64,000 bases of DNA, taken from contig OX336337.1 in the NCBI GenBank assembly GCA_946902875.1, forward strand, positions 2,170,001 through 2,234,000, written 5' to 3'. Origin of the DNA: Nematopogon swammerdamellus (Eukaryota; Arthropoda; Insecta; Lepidoptera; Adelidae). Below, in pieces: positions 10,807 to 21,049 of the stretch. A program made the position numbers and the translations under genes. Under the pieces are notes generated by a model. That model was given only the letters and a program-made list of their open reading frames with translations, did not search any database and was not told where the DNA came from. The first letter of the stretch is position 1. Every line of letters begins with the position of its first letter.

Positions 10807-10942
10807 TTTTATGGAAACTGACAAGGTTGGCTACATCACCTACTACAGCCGTGATGATAGGCTTTCACGCAGCACCTCGGCGAAGTAGGTGCTATTCAGT
10901 GCTTCCCTTCGGTCGTGCCGGCTACACTGAACCCTACTACCT
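10805..10942 (-). mobile_element. SINE A, 3' tail fragment
   Basis: Only the last ~135 bases of SINE A remain, reading leftward into the T-rich end of the preceding D element. The two may share the poly(T) run, which is where the SINE could have inserted. Confidence 0.75.
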
Positions 10943-11007
10943 TTTTTTCTTTCGTGTTTCTTTTCAGATTGGTGATTTCCGTTACATTAATTTTTTGGTT
11001 ATTGTTT

Positions 11008-11845
11008 GAGCATTCTTGACAGAAAGGGTGCATTTGAAGTTGTCACAATTTTTTCTATCCGGTTCGATTACACCCACGAAGAAGAACCGACAAGAACTTC
11101 GCAGGATATATTTTTTGTATCCGAGTATTATTACAAGCATTTTAGTGACTATCCACATAATAATATCTCCTAACAGTCTATCGAAAACACAGGTTGAGAG
11201 CAAGATTAAGAATTTTACTGAGAGTTCTGACTACAAAGACTTATTAATTAAGTATATTAAGGCGGAAATAAGACTCAAACCATGCTACCCGAGCAATTAT
11301 GATTGAAACACGAACCGTATGCAGATGTAATAGGTGCGACATTCGTTCTAGTCGTGCGGTGGCTGATAAGTCGCGCCGACGAAGAACGTTTACGCGAAAA
11401 TCACACTATATATTAAATTTCACGCGTTGTAAAGATGGAAAACAATATTTTTTTCGATACGATTGTAGGGAAAAATATTATCTATATTTCTATGAGGGTC
11501 TTGTATTGAAACAATTGATGTTTCTCAAGATAATTTAACTTGAAAGTACAATTTTCGTACTTTTCGTTATTTTTTGGAGATTTATTTAACACCTTTCCAA
11601 AGTAGTAAAATATAATTTTTTTCGCTAGGTTTGTTAATTAAAGATCAATACATAACACATACTTTTTACAGATTTTTTATCTTGACCAATAGCTCAATAA
11701 TTTCGTTTAAAGTTGACCTTTTGAGTCTTATTTCCGCCTTAAGTGTAAAGATCCTTTGTCAGCCTTTGATACGTAATTTTTATCAAATTAATTATGTTAG
11801 TACATTAAACATACTACAATGTAGTATTATTTTATTGTAAAAAAA
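11008..11845 (-). mobile_element. Repeat K, long copy split by a TTAA element
   Basis: This runs parallel to 31683-32300. Both have the attacacccacgaagaag block, then tctatcgaaaacacag, gactacaaagacttattaa, cctttgtca...ctttgatacg and catactac-atgtagtat. In this copy 478 bp plus a TTAA is inserted at 11257-11742. Clade unknown. The short frames across it are not supported as genes. Confidence 0.7.
11261..11738. mobile_element. Non-autonomous TIR element with TTAA target duplication
   Basis: The terminal inverted repeats start ggcggaaataagactcaa and pair perfectly with the other end. TTAA lies directly outside both ends (11257-11260 and 11739-11742). The related K copy at 31941 lacks the insert and serves as an approximate empty site. 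TTAA duplications are the mark of the piggyBac superfamily, but the ends do not start with the usual CCC, so that assignment is tentative. A 79-codon frame inside shows no recognised transposase motif. Confidence 0.82.
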
Positions 11846-12047
11846 GGCTGGTGTGGATGCAGATCAAGTGCGCTAAACTGCGCTTACTGGTGGTAGGAGT
11901 GGTCGCGCTTTCTACTCATTTTATTGTTCTGAGAGAAATTCGCACTCGCTTTCCCTGGATGTATATTGCCGTGTTGAGAACCGATGAAGGGACCGGACGA
12001 CCTTGCAATTTTTCAGGGATCTGTGTGTAAGGGACGAAGTGATTTTT

Positions 12048-12212
12048 TTTTTATTCCTTCCGAACTGGGTTGCTACGATCGAGGTCGTAGCCTCAGGCGC
12101 AGCCAATTTCACCCCCGAGGAGGTGCCAGTCAGGCTTGAAGGCGGACTAACGTTGTTGGGGACAGGATATTAAACCGCGATTTGAAGATCCGTTGATTGT
12201 AGGAATAGGGAA
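12048..12212 (-). mobile_element. LINE F, 3' end
   Basis: The - strand encodes a decayed form of the F tail, of the type YNQRIFKSRFNILSP followed by LAPPRG. It matches the better F copies at 36392 and 28005. Stops break the frame. Confidence 0.65.
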
Positions 12213-12221
12213 AGTTGGTTG

Positions 12222-12285
12222 ACTTTCAACCGACTTCCAAAAAAGGAGGACGTTCTCAATTCGTCTGTTTTTTTTTTCTGTACCG
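12222..12285 (+). mobile_element. Repeat L, 5' end only
   Basis: It has the L terminal word tcaaccgacttccaaaaaag, then gttctcaattcgtctg and a poly(T). The rest of L is replaced by repeat G. Confidence 0.65.
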
Positions 12286-13115
12286 TGTGGGGCCGGTACT
12301 TAAAAAGAATATCCCCACTACATCTCTCCCCATGCGTATACGTAAAAGGCGACTAAGGGATAAGGACAAGATGCCGTGCCAAAGGGCGACAGGCTCGCCA
12401 CCTCTTTTTCACCTTCTCGCCACCTTTGCACGGCGCTTCCACCGAGTCATGCAGCAGGTGGGTCTTCGTGCCTTACTTGCTGCTTGATCGATTGAATCTT
12501 GTTCGAATACTTTGCGAATCGTGGTGGTCAGTGTTGTGCTGTAATTTACCAGAGTTCTTTTTTTTTTTTTTATGGAACCTGACACGGTTGGCTACATCAC
12601 CTACAACATCCGTGATGTCAGCCCATAACACAGGGTGAACTAGGTGCCATGTCAGTGCTTCCCTTCATTTCATGTCGGCTACACTAAACTGGACGGAAAA
12701 CACGAACTATTTACATAGCCGTTTCGATCGACGTTTCGTTCAGTGCGGTGGTACCAACCCGGCCGGGATAAACCCTACCACCTAGTAAGGTAAGAAGGGA
12801 AGGGACCTACAGTTTAACGTGGAATCCGAACCACGGTCAGCCTCCAACGGTCGAGCGGTCACCCATCCAATCACTGACCGCGCTCAGCGTTGCTTAATAA
12901 CAGTTGACTAACCAACCGCGCCACTGAGCTACCGAGGCTGACGAATTTTCTTATCCCTTAGTCGACTTTTACGACATGCGACGGGGAGAGATGCAGTGGG
13001 GCTATTCTTTTTAAGTACCGACCCCACACGGTACAACACAACACCGATTACTCTGCTACCCCGATGGTCGGGAATCAGCGTGAGTGATATGTATGTATAT
13101 GTATTTTTTTGTGTG
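12280..13115 (+). mobile_element. Repeat G interrupted by a SINE A insertion
   Basis: The G head (taccgtgtggggccggtact) and body run from 12280 to ~12555 and break off at ttaccagagt. The G end resumes at ~13025 with acaacaccgattactctgct and finishes in gtatgtatatgtat. Between them lies a leftward SINE A plus a second, leftward G head (12950-13025). The insert thus reads, on the - strand, G head, then SINE A, then poly(A), as if a G/SINE A composite had moved as one piece. Confidence 0.7.
12564..12942 (-). mobile_element. SINE A nested in repeat G
   Basis: Full-length on the - strand, from gtcagcctcggtagctcagt at 12942 down to the poly(A). The 5S-like segment is shortened, with only part of the acttggatggg motif. 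The tail reads ccgtgtcaggttccat. Confidence 0.88.
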
Positions 13116-13162
13116 TGTATGTTACTCGATTTTTTTAAAGTTCTTCGTTTGCCTTCGTTTTC

Positions 13163-13379
13163 TCATCTGTTAGCTCAGTGGTGAGGTCGGTCGACTATCA
13201 TTCGCGATCAATAAGCACACCTGGGCTCGGTCAGAACTTCCGACAGATTTTCGTCCGGTTTAGTGTAGCCGGCACGACCAAATGGAAGCACTGACATGGC
13301 ACCTAGTTCACCGAGCTCTCATGGGCTGACATCACGGGTGTCGTAGGTGATGTAGAGAAAGGTGTCAGTTTCCACAAAA
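13163..13379 (+). mobile_element. SINE A with internal deletion
   Basis: The head (ttagctcagtggtgaggtcg) and tail (gtgtcagtttccacaaaa) are present. About 190 bases from the 5S-like core to mid-body are missing; the join falls near 13240-13255. Confidence 0.75.
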
Positions 13380-13542
13380 CAAATTTAATTTATGAGAATT
13401 TAAATTGGTACATATGTTTCAGCGTAATTTTAACTTGATCATTTTGATTAGTCATTATTAACTTTTTAATTAAGAAACTGTATATATTTAAGTATACTAG
13501 GACGTTACACATTATCGTTCTTCTTTATCTCCCATCATATCC

Positions 13543-13543
13543 G

Positions 13544-13635
<92 letters not shown>

Positions 13636-13645
13636 CTTTTCTCTC
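13543..13645. repeat. (CT)n microsatellite
   Basis: About 100 bases of nearly pure tc/ct dinucleotide, broken only by a few cc or ttt interruptions. Length errors are likely in an assembly. Confidence 0.97.
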
Positions 13646-13649
13646 TCGT

Positions 13650-14337
13650 TTACTATAACATATAGATGCATTACCTAGTTATTCCAAAATATACCCAGAT
13701 AATAATAAAAAAGGTGTAAAATTGGTAGTATCCGCTCAGCTGGAATTTTTTATTCTCTGAACATCATCGTAACAATAATTGGACTATGTGAAAAGTTTGA
13801 AAAATAATAAATTGGCAATCTCAGAAACTGACCGATTATGAAATTGTCAACTTAATAATTCGACCAAATAAGAAAAAGGTAAATATAGAAATGGAGCAAT
13901 TGAGAAGTTGACGAACTGCTAGGTTGACAGAACAATAATCCGCCTATTTACGAAATGGACGAACTCGCATAGTGGTAAATTGAGAAGTTGACGAACTACA
14001 AAATTTGCAAACTGTAGTTATGACTAATTTAAGAAGTCGACTGTCATTGCTGACACCCTTCGTTCCATCCAGCGGGTGGTCTTCCCACCCGCAATGCGTT
14101 TCCCTGGCCCACGGCCGCCAGTAACTATGTAGTCGTTTACACCAACGGTCGTCTCGTTGGCGTATTAGTGAGGTTGTAGGTATTAAATTGCTATAAAATA
14201 ACATAATTAGTCAACATTTATTTTGATGCTATTGCACCTTGTAAATTGTACTTTTATTGTATTTATTGTACCTAAAAATATTTCATTGACAAGTTAATTA
14301 ACGCTAAATTAAGTAGATACTAGTAGTATTAGGTAAT
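13650..14337. repeat. Unique A+T-rich DNA with a degenerate gttgacgaact repeat
   Basis: Between ~13800 and 14040 the word aattgagaagttgacgaact recurs twice (13897, 13977), with looser copies around it (gaaattgtcaactt, gaaatggacgaact). This gives a degenerate short tandem pattern. No gene is seen. Confidence 0.45.
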
Positions 14338-14656
14338 TTTTTTTTATGGAAACTGACACGGTTGGCTACATCACCTACAACATCCGTGATGTCAGCCCAT
14401 AACACCAGGTGAAATTGGTGCCACGTCAGTGCTTCCCTCGGTCGTGCCGGCTACAGTGAACTGGACGGAAAACACAAACTATTTACATAGCCGTTTCGAC
14501 CGACCTTTCATTCAGTGCGTGGTATCAACCCGGGCGGGTTACACCCTACCACCTAGTAATATAAGAAGGGAATCATATCTCTCAGTCGTCTTTTACGACA
14601 TACACGGGGAGAGATGCAGTGGGGCTATTCTTTTAAAGTACCGGCCCCACAAGGTA
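14338..14656 (-). mobile_element. SINE A' (SINE A tail with the G head)
   Basis: On the - strand it starts with the G head (ccttgtggggccggtact), passes through agggagagatgcag-type sequence, and joins the SINE A body at ttcttatattactaggtg. It ends with the SINE A tail and poly(A). The same junction recurs at 33021, 43200, 56815, 60181 and 60912, so A' is a real subfamily. Confidence 0.85.
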
Positions 14657-15204
14657 CGTTAAGTGTAGGTAGTAGTAGTCTATAAGCAAATGATAGTTTT
14701 TTTTTGTCTTTTATCTGGTTCTGTAGATACAGCCCTTGTCATTGTTTGTCATTGTTCTTATTGATTTTAATTGTTTTTCACTGTTACTTTTCACACTATA
14801 GTTGCCATTCGAAAGAACGAATTCAAGTGCAAAATGTATTTGCCTACGAACGATAATAAAAAAACCTAAAACCTAAACCTAAAAATCTCAAACCAGCTAG
14901 GCTTATCACAACTTCCTCCCTTCTAAATTGTACAAGTGACATACGACGGAGGTAATAATCATAAACTTAGAGCCGATTGCACGAACACAGACTTAAATAT
15001 CTCTAAAGGTCCGTTAACCAACGACAGCTTAAATCTTTATCTCTTCTTTATCGAAGTGTCTTCTCTATCTTTCGTCGTTAAGAAGATTGAAATTGCTCTA
15101 CATAGTTTGAAATAATGCCTGAATAGTCCCTAAAATAAAACTGTTTCACATACATCTGACACTATTCATTCTCTCTGCATGGCAGTTGTCAATTAGACAA
15201 GAAA
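14657..15204. other. No gene or clear repeat seen
   Basis: A+T-rich. A gattgcacgaacacagactta word near 14975 recalls the end of the small MITE family at 49269/61741 but is too short to claim. Confidence 0.4.
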
Positions 15205-15345
15205 AAACAAAAATACCCTGCGAAGTTTCTTATCGGTTCTTCTTCGTGGGTGTAATCGAACCGGATAGAACAAATTGTGACAAGTTCGAGTGCAGTTTAA
15301 CGGCCATATGAATGATCAATAAACAATACAATACAAAAGACTTTT
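15205..15345 (+). mobile_element. Repeat K, 3' end
   Basis: It carries ccctgcgaagtttcttat through aatgatcaataaacaataca. It is a truncated copy, ending at its AATAAA-type tail. Confidence 0.7.
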
Positions 15346-15762
15346 CATATGTGCCTGTTAGAAAGTTAAATGGCCGAACACCCGGACTTAACTTTAAGTC
15401 AGCTTAGGTTTCTAATGACAGCATTTCGCCTTTAGCGCAACTGACTTTTATCGTAAGTGTCTTTAAGGTGAGCATAAGTGGATTTACTGGTTACTAACTT
15501 GTTAAGTCTGTGTTGGCGTAATCGGTCCTTAGACATGGAAATAAAGGTCACAAACGCCCACGACTTTGTCAACATTCACGAACAATATCAAAATGGAAGA
15601 TAAAGGTTAATCTTATCTTACTCTTATGAACATTTCTTAGCAAGTAAATCTAGATATTTTTGTTTTAACGTAGAACGCCGAAAAATTATTTACAGGGCTT
15701 TACTTGAGGGGAAGCTTGAACCGTGTCCACTGAAGCTAAGCGAAGAGGAGATTTTTATTAAT
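15346..15762. other. No gene or clear repeat seen
   Basis: A+T-rich unique-looking sequence. Confidence 0.4.
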
Positions 15763-15880
15763 TTTTTTTATGGAAACTGACACGGTTGGCTACATCAACT
15801 ACAACATCCGTGATGTCAGCCCATAACACCGGGTGAACTAGGTGCCATGTCAGTGCTTCTCCTCATTTCATAGGGGGATG
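15763..15880 (-). mobile_element. SINE A, 3' tail fragment
   Basis: About 110 bases of SINE A tail read leftward. It breaks off after gtgcttctcctcatttcat, just before an A+T-rich spacer and the next SINE. Confidence 0.78.
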
Positions 15881-15904
15881 GGTAAATAATTAAATAAATT
15901 TTTT

Positions 15905-16325
15905 TTTATGTAATCCCGTATGGGTGGCTGAGTCGGAGGGGCCAAAGCGCATCCTCCGACCAGCCAATATCACCTCCGAGAAGGTAGGTGCCATACCGGA
16001 GACTTCCCTGGATTGCTGGCTATACTGGACTAAAGGAGAACACAGCCGAGGCTGCTATGCGGCCGTCTTACATCCAACGACATCTTACATCCTGTACGGT
16101 GGTATCAACCCAGTCGCCTACAATCTGAGCCTACTACCTAGTAAGGGGCAAGGGAAGGGACCTACAGTTTTACACCAGTTCCGAACGGTGAAGCAGCCAG
16201 GTGTAGGTATGCACGTAATTTTTTTCGTCAGAAAAAACTCATTGGTACACGCCGAACGGATTCGAAACTCGGATCTCTCGCATGAGAAGCCCATGCCCAA
16301 ACCACTCGGCAACCCGCCGCTTGTT
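15905..16325 (-). mobile_element. SINE B, full-length
   Basis: On the - strand it runs from the head (aagcggcgggttgccgagtg at 16325) through the B box, body and ccatacgggattacat to poly(A). A short internal duplication of the acatcttacatcc word is visible near 16075-16095. The 180-codon frame that crosses it is a chance frame of the repeat. Confidence 0.9.
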
Positions 16326-16526
16326 CATATTGCTTGTTTAAGACACATCTCCTCTCCTCTCCGCCCATTACCGCTTTGGTGGATTGCGAGCCTAATGATA
16401 AGATACTTAATTTTTTTTATTGCATTACACACTGTATACAATGTATTTTCGACATCTAGTAACTAGCATAATATATCAAATACATAGACGACATAATGTA
16501 TAATTTTACGAGTAGGTATAACACGT

Positions 16527-16862
16527 ACTTATCCCTTAGTCGCCTTTTACGACATGCACGGGGAGACATGCAGTGGGGCAATTCTTATTAAGTACCGGCC
16601 CCACACAGTCACAAGGACAAGATGCCGTGCATAAGGGCGACAGGCTAGCCACCTCTCACCTTGGCACGGTGTTTCCACCGAGTCTTGCAGCAGGCTGGCC
16701 TTCATGTCTACTTGCTGCCTGATCTGAGTAATCTAGTCCGAATACTTTGCTAAACGTGGTGGTCGGTGTTGTGCTGTAATTTACCAGAATACTTGTAGCA
16801 CAACACCGATTAATCTGCTTCCCCCGATTGTCGGGATACGGCGTATGATGTGCGTATAACAT
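16527..16862. mobile_element. Repeat G with inverted 5' part
   Basis: The G head (16527-16610) lies on the - strand, while the body and end (16611-16862) lie on the + strand and follow the normal G order. Such a 5' inversion is known from LINE integration by twin priming. It suggests that G is a retroelement 3' end copied by that route, which is an inference. Confidence 0.7.
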
Positions 16863-16900
16863 ATTATTTAGTCAGTGGTCCGAACAAACGCGAACATTTT

Positions 16901-17288
16901 TAGGGTTCCGTATCCGGTACGGGACCCTATTACTAAGCCTACGCCGTCTGTCTGACAGTCTGTCTGTCCGAGGGCTGTATCTCTTGAACCGTAATAGGTA
17001 GCCCGTTGAAATTTTCACAGATTATGTGTTATTATGGCCGATATAACAACAAATAATAAAAACAAGAAAAAGTAAAAAATTTACGGGGGATCCCATAGAA
17101 GAAACCAAAATGTGTATGTGCGCGCGCTATCTACCGAATAGAGTGTGAAGCATTTTAATTAATCATGACATTTAACTAATATGAAGCATTTCATAACACG
17201 CCATAGATGGCGTGAGTGGCGCTAACCATGACATGGCGATAAGGAACCCTCGGTGCGCGAGTTCGACTCGCACTTGGCCGGTTTTTGT
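16901..17288 (+). mobile_element. Repeat D, full-length
   Basis: A good reference copy. It runs from tagggttccgtatccggtac, through tactaagcctacgccgtctg, gccgatataacaacaaataa and cgccatagatggcgtgag, to cgactcgcacttggccggtt. No protein frame is apparent, so it is non-autonomous. The class is unknown to me. Confidence 0.9.
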
Positions 17289-17502
17289 AGTGTTCATTGC
17301 GGTGTCGCGTATCCCGTAGAATCAATATGAGGAATTCCGCAAACAATCCGCGGCGAAGATTTATGCAGAGGTTCGGCATTGCGTGTAAATACGGAAGGTT
17401 CGGGCGGAGAGCGAATAGCAAGTAGCCGATAAGGTCGAGAGATGTGCTGAGATCTTTAACTTACGCTGAGATGAGCCGCACTGTCGCGGAGGTGTGCCTC
17501 CT

Positions 17503-18592
17503 GGACCAACTGAGTGGCACAACTAGTTGTGCCATAGGGAATTCATTTGCGAATTTATTCCCCATGACACAATTATGATATTCATATCCACGAGTGTCAC
17601 AAGCAGTTGTGTCATAAGGAATTCATTTGCGAATTAATTCCCCATTACGCAACTATGAAATTCATATCCACTGAGTGTCACCACTAGTTGTGTTATAGGG
17701 AATTCATTTGCGAATTTATTCCCCATGATAGGAAACTGCTCGGAAAAACTTGCATCTCTTATTCCTTGCAATCCAACCTATCTTCGCAGCACTCGTCGCT
17801 GAGAAACTGGGCACCCATTTGTTATTGTAGATTGCTTTAAATTTTTAGAGCAACCTCAATATGGCGTGCTTAAATACAATATCGAACATCTATTATCTAT
17901 AGTACCTCGAGCTACCGAGCCTGACCAGTCTTCAGAGCCCTGCAGTCCTACAGCAGTTACTTGCAAACTATTAATTTATACGGCCATAGTTGGTAAAGAT
18001 CAACAAGAATAGTTTGTGTCAATGTATTAAGCTGTAAAGCAATAATATGATAAACTACAAACGAATACAACATAAATACTTTAATACGAATGTATATGTA
18101 TACCTACACCTAATAGACATTCATATGATGTACATTAAATCAGTGGTACTGTTGCACAACACCATCAACTGAATGTCAACAGCTAGAGAGAAGAGGGGAG
18201 TTATAGGGAGAGGAGAGCATAGGTATAAATGTATTCACTTCAGTAAGAATAGGAAAATATTCTTCAAATTTATCTTAAATACATTCATATTTGGAGCATC
18301 TTCATGATGCCGTAGAATTTTAATAATGTTAACTTAAAATTGCAAACCATTTCAATATTGGCCCTTATCTAGTGATTTCTTGTGGTTTAGAGATGAAACA
18401 CTCGAAATTTTTTATGAATTTCAATTTTACACAACTAGTTGTGCCATGGGGAGTAAATTCGCAAATGAATTCCCTATGGCACAACTAGTTGTGACACTCA
18501 GTTGATATGAATTTCATAGTTGTGCCATGGAGAATAAATTCGCAAATGAATTCCCTATGGCACAACTAGTTGTGCCACACAGTTGGCCCACG
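17503..18592. mobile_element. Foldback element with sub-repeated arms
   Basis: The left arm has three direct copies of a ~75-bp unit (cacaactagttgtg palindrome, ggaattcatttgcgaatt, ttcatatccac). The right arm has two copies in reverse orientation. Outer ends are ggaccaactgagtggcac and its imperfect complement (ccacacagttggccc). The ~690-bp A+T-rich middle shows no gene. Sub-repeated arms of unequal number are typical of foldback-type elements. No clear target duplication is seen. Confidence 0.85.
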
Positions 18593-18984
18593 GGGAACAC
18601 CCCCTCAATACAGTGTAGGCCTATCTATCAGCTCTATAGGGTGTCCATGTATCCGGCAATGCCGGTCCTATGAGGGAAGATTTATTTGATCAGAATTCCC
18701 GGAACGGATTGTATGAGGGATGCATGCTCGCTCACGAGTAACACAATCGGGGACGGCTCCCCGAGGCCACATTACGTACGCCAGTCGCTTGCTGTCATAG
18801 GCGCAACTGTTGAAATGGGGAAAAACACATTAAACTTCATTTGTGTTAAATAATAATATTATTATCTATATATGTTCAATCATACCTCCTACTGGATCAT
18901 TTAATTTTTCTATCGCTCTGTTAATGCGGTCGTTGTTATAAGAATAACGAATATTAATAAAAAAATAAATAAAAAAAAGATTAG
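18593..18984. other. No gene or clear repeat seen
   Basis: Mixed-composition sequence with a GC-richer part at 18640-18800. Confidence 0.4.
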
Positions 18985-19500
18985 GGCCGAATGATGGAGT
19001 ATTGCAGTCACATCTGGGAAGGTAGTCGGATTCGCGGCAAAGTGAGGCTCAACGTTCATTGGTTGATAAGGTCGATAACGTTCTCGGAAAAGTTACAGTT
19101 AACTACATTTAAAAAATTGGTAATACTTTTCCGTGATCGGCGGTTCTTCTCACCGGCACAACTATTCCTGTTGTACAAAACACAGATTAGGCCGATGATG
19201 GAGTACTGCAGTCACATCTGTGAGAGTAGTCCTAAATATCTGTTTGTGCCATTGGACTCGATATGGCGCCGAGCCATCCGTCTTGTTGGAGACCCAATAC
19301 TTACAGATGGTCTGGAGTTGCTGAGTCGCAGACGATTTGTAGGTTCGCTAGGTCTGTTTTACAGTCCGTTTAAGTATGCTGGCATGGTGTCTAACTAAGC
19401 GTGGTTTCGCGAGCAGAGGTAATTATGGCTCTGTCGACTGCACCATTGTTCTCTCAGCACAGCAACTTATGTTGGTTTACATGAAAGAAGCGACTAGAGC
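18985..19500 (+). pseudogene. Jockey/CR1-like LINE, broken RT C-terminal region
   Basis: It encodes the conserved block MEYCSHIxExS...LxxLDSIxRRAIRLVGDPIL, then SRRRFVGSLGLFY, typical of the C-terminal part of insect non-LTR reverse transcriptases. The MMEYCSHI block occurs twice (18991 and 19196), so the copy carries an internal duplication. The frame then jumps to a 3' end (ggcatggtgtctaactaagc and on) shared with the element at 21690-21895. It is inactive. Confidence 0.8.
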
Positions 19501-19649
19501 TTACATAATATGAATGTTTGTCCATATTGACGTTTGATTCAGTGTCTACTGTCGAGCGAGACACAGCGTTTGTTTTGTGTAGTGGAGTGGTGGCCATCTT
19601 GAAAACACTCTTGGAGATGGAAAACTGAAGATATTCGCAGAGAAAGGAT

Positions 19650-20135
19650 AAGGATAAAAAACGCTCAGCAAGACACCATACCAGCAGATTTGCGAAATAT
19701 AGAAGCGCTATTTATCTTGTTAACACAACGTTTGAAGACTGGGGTTGAAAGTATCGGGAAGCGCACTCGCCGGTAGACAATTCCACACGAGGTGCGACAG
19801 AGAAACGATTTTGAAAAACTATAAGTCCTCTAAAGCCCAAACAACAAAAGGGTGTTCACTTTCTCTGCGACGTCTGCTACGGAGATAGGTTCGATGGCAA
19901 AGAATAAGGAAATCAAGTTCCTCCGAGCAGTGAACTTGATAGTACCTGTAGAATATACTGAGTGACCCTACAAATCGTCTGTGGCTCAGAGATTTCAGAC
20001 CAAGAGTGAGTTTCGGGTCTCCCAACAAGACGTAAGGCTCTGTGCTGTATTGAGTTCAAGAACGCCAACAGATACTGGAGACTACCTTCCCAAATGTAAC
20101 TGCAGTATTCCATCAAAACCGGCCTATTTTGGGAT
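19650..20135 (-). pseudogene. Jockey/CR1-like LINE, broken RT C-terminal region, inverted
   Basis: On the - strand it encodes LMEYCSYIWEGS, then IQHRALRLVG, and after a frameshift LGLKSLSHRRFVGSLSIFYRYY. A decayed VWNCLPAS block follows. It belongs to the same family as 18985-19500 and lies tail to tail with it, ~150 bp apart. A frameshift near 20010 and later stops make it dead. Confidence 0.8.
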
Positions 20136-20139
20136 TTCA

Positions 20140-20300
20140 TTCAGTAACCTGTCTTCGTGCCTTACTTGCTGCTTGATAGTTATCTTGTCCTAGTATTTTG
20201 CCGATGGCATCATCATCATTAGCCTGTATCGGTCCACTGCTGGACATAGACCTCTCCCAAGGTACGCCACCACACGGGGTCTTTCGTTCTTCTCATCCAT
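20140..20300 (+). mobile_element. Repeat G scrap joined to a catcatcatt-type LINE 3' end
   Basis: 20155-20200 matches G (cttacttgctgcttgatag, ttatcttgtcct). 20207-20300 has catcatcattagcctgtat and cactgctggacatag, a widespread insect repeat that I believe is a LINE 3' region. Confidence 0.5.
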
Positions 20301-20531
20301 CAAGCACCATTCTGCACCTGAGGAGACAAGAGGCTTATATTCCGGTTTTGCGTTATTATTGTTGTTTCGGGGTGCGTCTGTGTTTGTTTTGCGTTAGCGT
20401 TCGACTGTCTGCGGCACCTTGGTCTGCGGAGAGATTTCTCTTGCGTTCATTCATAATTTATGAATGAACGCAAGATAATGGTTTGCTTTAAGGGCGGAAG
20501 TGTACGGTACGCAGTGTTACGATTGTGTTTC

Positions 20532-20710
20532 GTTATAAGAAAATTATGTTATTGAAAAAAAAAGTGTTCACTGATAAAAATGTTATGATGGTGATTACTA
20601 AACTTTAGTTAGAGACAACCAAACGGATTTTTACTAAAGTTTAGTAATCACCATCATAACATTTTTCTCAGTGAATACTTTTTTTTTCAATAACATAATT
20701 TTCTTATAAC
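20532..20710. mobile_element. Near-perfect hairpin element (~76-bp arms)
   Basis: The outer ends are gttataagaaaattatg and its complement cataattttcttataac. The arms match with only a couple of mismatches around a ~23-base loop (tagagacaaccaaacgg region). It is best read as a small hairpin MITE. No clear target duplication. Confidence 0.85.
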
Positions 20711-21049
20711 TAAACAAATCAGTCTGACCATTTTCAACGTTCGACATTCTGATTCATTATTGTTACAGAACTAAAATATACCTGTACATACCCTAATATA
20801 CCTGTCGGTGAACAAATGTCTACACATGAAATGAAATGAAATGAAACGTTTATTTGTCGCCATTTTGGATTACAATTTAAAAATACAACACAATAATGCG
20901 ATTGTCTTTGGACTGTGGACATATTGAAAATGAACATTGAAAATAAGAAATATATTTAACATTATCAATTCGTCAATCGATACTTCCTTCGACATTCGTC
21001 TTCCATTCGGCTGCGTTCGCCTTTGAGTTCCTCACAATTCGGACGGTAA
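20711..21049. other. No gene; short tgaaatgaaatgaaa tract
   Basis: A (gaaat)n tract at 20826-20847 precedes gtttatttgtcgcc, a combination often seen near LINE 3' ends in these genomes. Nothing else is recognised. Confidence 0.4.

Noticed and set aside
13543..13645. A regulatory GAGA-factor array
   Set aside because: The (CT)n tract could bind such a factor, but nothing nearby is a promoter or gene, so it is kept as a microsatellite.
15924..16466. A 180-codon + strand frame
   Set aside because: It runs through the complement of a full SINE B, and other copies do not keep the frame open.
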